Assembly (NCBI GenBank): GCA_050330055.1
Contig: JBHJOF010000309.1
Location: 1 to 7,416, forward strand
Direction: 5' to 3'
Source of the DNA: JBHJOF01 sp050330055
GTDB taxonomy: Bacteria > Pseudomonadota > Alphaproteobacteria > Kiloniellales > JAKSDN01
Length of the DNA: 7,416 bases
The notes beneath the pieces are model-generated. The model did no database searches. It was given only the letters and a program-made list of their open reading frames with translations, and was not told the origin of the DNA. The position numbers and the translations under genes were made by a program. Shown piece by piece: positions 5,311 to 7,416 of the stretch. How positions within the stretch are numbered: the stretch's first letter is position 1; the number at the start of each line of letters is the position of its first letter.

Positions 5311-5814
5311 TCAGCCGCTCGTATCCTTGTCCGTGGGAACCGTCGGCGCCGGAGGAGCGGCCGACGGGTCACTGGGGCGCGGCAGCTCCGCGATCAGCGC
5401 TACGCGGGTGAAGCCGGCGCTGTTGACCCGGCCCATGACCTCCATGATTCGCCCGTAGTTGACCGTGCGATCGCCGCGCACGTAGATCCGGGTGTCCGGC
5501 TTGTTCTCGGTGATGGCGACCAGGCGCGGGACCACGTTCTCGATCTCGACCTCGGTGTCCTGGATATAGACGACGCCCAGGGCGTTGACCGAGATGACCA
5601 GCGGCTCCTCCGGCTGGCTGAGCGCCTGGGCCTGGGTTTTCGGCAGGTCGATCGGCACGCCCACGGTCAAGAGCGGCGCCGTGACCATGAAGACGATCAG
5701 CAGCACCAGCATCACGTCCACGAAGGGCGTGACGTTGATCTCGCTCATCGGCCGGTAGCGGCTGTGCCGCCGGCGGCCCCGGCCGGTACTGCCGGTGAAG
5801 AACTCGGCGGCCAT
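5311..5814 (-). CDS. tolR: Tol motor subunit TolR (ExbD family)
   Basis: TolR is the inner-membrane partner of TolQ in the proton channel that energises TolA, and its periplasmic domain can bind peptidoglycan. The product has 167 residues. A basic cytoplasmic N-terminus (GRGRRRHSRYR) is followed by one membrane helix at about 29-50 (FVDVMLVLLIVFMVTAPLL) carrying D33, the counterpart of the essential membrane aspartate of ExbD and TolR. The periplasmic domain has the family pattern VGVPIDLPKTQAQAL, LVISVNALGVVYIQ, RIYVRGDRTVNYGRIMEVM and GFTRVALIAE. A Pro/Ala-rich tail of about 20 residues follows. The start is 2 bases after the tolQ stop with only a weak ribosome site, so translation is probably coupled to tolQ. 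Confidence 0.97.
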   Translation of the reverse strand: MAAEFFTGSTGRGRRRHSRYRPMSEINVTPFVDVMLVLLIVFMVTAPLLTVGVPIDLPKTQAQALSQPEEPLVISVNALGVVYIQDTEVEIENVVPRLVAITENKPDTRIYVRGDRTVNYGRIMEVMGRVNSAGFTRVALIAELPRPSDPSAAPPAPTVPTDKDTSG

Positions 5815-5816
5815 GG

Positions 5817-6542
<726 letters not shown>

Positions 6543-6550
6543 CGCTTATG

Positions 6551-6556
6551 ACCTCT
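6551..6556 (-). promoter_or_regulatory. Ribosome binding site of tolQ overlapping the ybgC stop
   Basis: The minus strand reads TAGAGGT, where TAG is the stop of ybgC and AGAGGT is the Shine-Dalgarno of tolQ, 8 bases before its ATG. Ribosomes ending on ybgC would therefore uncover or reuse the tolQ site. Confidence 0.6.
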
Positions 6557-7010
6557 ATTCGCCTTTCCAAAAAAAGCGCTCCAGGCTGCCGCGCAGTCCT
6601 GCCGGCAGGCGCACCGGCCGGCCGTCGCGGCCGACGCAGGCGACCCGCACCGCAAGACGCACCAGCTCCTCGCCGTCGCGCCGGATCCTCTGCTCCGCCC
6701 GCAAGGTAGCGCCGCGCTGCTCGACCAGGCGCGAGCGCACCTCCAGGAGATCGTCGAGCCGCGCCGGCGCGCGGTAGTCGATCTGGCAGTCGCGCACCGC
6801 AAAGGCGACGCCGCCCTCGCGCGCCAGCGTCGATTGCGCGATACCGACCGCGCGCAGCATCTCGGTGCGCGCCCGCTCGGCGAAGCGCAGGTAGTTGGCG
6901 TGGTAGACGATGCCAGCGGCGTCAGTGTCCTCGTAGTATACACGGATCGGCAGGACGTGCTCGTCGCCCTCGATGCGCCCCTCTGCGACGCCCACCTGCG
7001 CGATGCTCAT
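6555..7010 (-). CDS. ybgC: Acyl-CoA thioesterase YbgC (4HBT hotdog family)
   Basis: YbgC hydrolyses acyl-CoA thioesters in the cytoplasm and in E. coli associates with phospholipid synthesis enzymes; its link to the Tol machine is not settled. The product has 151 residues, a single hotdog domain, with a slightly longer N-terminus than the E. coli protein. The catalytic signature VYYEDTDAAGIVYHANYL covers residues 24-41; D30 is the expected catalytic aspartate and H37 the conserved histidine. FAERARTEML follows, then the core strands LDDLLEVRSRLVEQRGATL and LVRLAVRVACVGRDGRPVRLP. The ATG overlaps the ruvB stop (ATGA), with GGAG 10 bases upstream, so the two genes are probably translationally coupled. 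It precedes tolQ by 12 bases. Confidence 0.96.
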   Translation of the reverse strand: MSIAQVGVAEGRIEGDEHVLPIRVYYEDTDAAGIVYHANYLRFAERARTEMLRAVGIAQSTLAREGGVAFAVRDCQIDYRAPARLDDLLEVRSRLVEQRGATLRAEQRIRRDGEELVRLAVRVACVGRDGRPVRLPAGLRGSLERFFWKGE

Positions 7011-7416
7011 CGACCGCCGTCTCCGCGGGGATCGGGCGCATTCTCGAGCTCATCCTCGTCCAGACCCTCGAGCAGCGGCAGCGCGGCCAACGCCGCCGGC
7101 GCCTCCAGGCCGAGGTAGCGATAGCCGGCCCCGGTCAAGATGCGGCCGCGCGGCGTGCGCTGCAACAGGCCCTGCTGAATCAAAAAAGGCTCTATCACCT
7201 CTTCCAGCACGTCGCGCTGCTCGGAGAGCGCGGCGCCCAGGGTGTCGGCGCCGACCGGCCCGCCGCCATAGTTCTCGGCCAGGCAGGCGAGATAGCGCCG
7301 GTCCATGGCGTCGAGCCCGCGCTCGTCGACCTCGAGGCGGCGCAGCGCGGCGTCGGCCGCCGCGGCGTCGACCGGCGCGGTGCCGTCGACCGCGGTGAAG
7401 TCGCGCACCCGGCGCA
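7007..7416 (-). CDS. ruvB: Holliday junction helicase RuvB, C-terminal part only
   Basis: RuvB is the AAA+ motor that, with RuvA, drives branch migration of Holliday junctions. About 136 residues of the C-terminus are present and the 5' end lies beyond 7416. The first visible residues, RRVRDFTAVDG, match the end of the AAA+ lid domain. The winged-helix domain follows with LDAMDRRYLACLAENYGGGP, GADTLGAALSEQRDVLEEV and EPFLIQQGLLQRTPRGR, then LTGAGYRYLGL. An acidic Ala/Leu-rich tail of roughly 30 residues extends past the usual end of the domain and is likely disordered. The stop codon overlaps the ybgC start by four bases. The ruvB-ybgC-tol order is common in alphaproteobacteria and related groups. 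The family is certain from the conserved winged-helix motifs. Confidence 0.97.
   Translation of the reverse strand, partial: RRVRDFTAVDGTAPVDAAAADAALRRLEVDERGLDAMDRRYLACLAENYGGGPVGADTLGAALSEQRDVLEEVIEPFLIQQGLLQRTPRGRILTGAGYRYLGLEAPAALAALPLLEGLDEDELENAPDPRGDGGR

Noticed and set aside
4286..5458. 390-codon open frame on the plus strand opposite tolA, rich in Leu/Gly/Arg
   Set aside because: It is the mirror of the CCN-GAR repeats and of GC-rich third positions. It has no domain, its composition is arbitrary and tolA on the other strand is clearly real.

Overview
The window is GC-rich and all seven Tol-Pal-region genes plus both flanking partial genes lie on the minus strand. Read in the direction of transcription, from the high to the low coordinate, the order is ruvB (3' end only), ybgC, tolQ, tolR, tolA, tolB, pal, cpoB (ybgF), tilS (5' part only). 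This is the classic Tol-Pal envelope cluster. The ruvB start and tilS end continuations, the lipobox and TPR variants, the Pro/Glu-rich TolA and the GC content fit an alphaproteobacterium, most likely from a Rhodospirillales-like lineage. That placement is inference from gene order and protein style, not from a marker gene.

Layout. 7416-7007 holds the winged-helix end of the RuvB Holliday-junction helicase; its stop overlaps the ybgC start (ATGA). 7010-4355 is a tightly packed block (ybgC, tolQ, tolR, tolA) with gaps of 12, 2 and 5 bases. A 141-base gap carrying three CATCCT hexamers precedes tolB. A 142-base gap separates tolB from pal and contains the best promoter candidate in the window (TTGATT-17-TATATT). 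A 382-base gap without a convincing gene separates pal from cpoB and contains two strong GC-rich hairpins. tilS begins within about 60 bases of the cpoB stop and runs off the low end of the window.

How the genes work together. TolQ and TolR form the proton-driven inner-membrane motor, TolA is the periplasm-spanning arm, TolB is the periplasmic propeller and Pal the outer-membrane lipoprotein that also binds peptidoglycan. CpoB is a periplasmic coiled-coil/TPR protein that in E. coli links Tol activity to septal peptidoglycan synthesis. YbgC is an acyl-CoA thioesterase that is almost always carried with the cluster. RuvB (recombination) and TilS (tRNA-Ile lysidine synthase) are conserved neighbours without a known mechanistic role in the Tol machine.

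I found no sign of a new system, mobile element, CRISPR array or RNA gene. The points worth a second look are regulatory (internal promoter, hairpin-rich gap, hexamer repeats) and structural (an unbroken Pro-Glu tract in TolA, an in-frame CTG start that overlaps the tolR stop).
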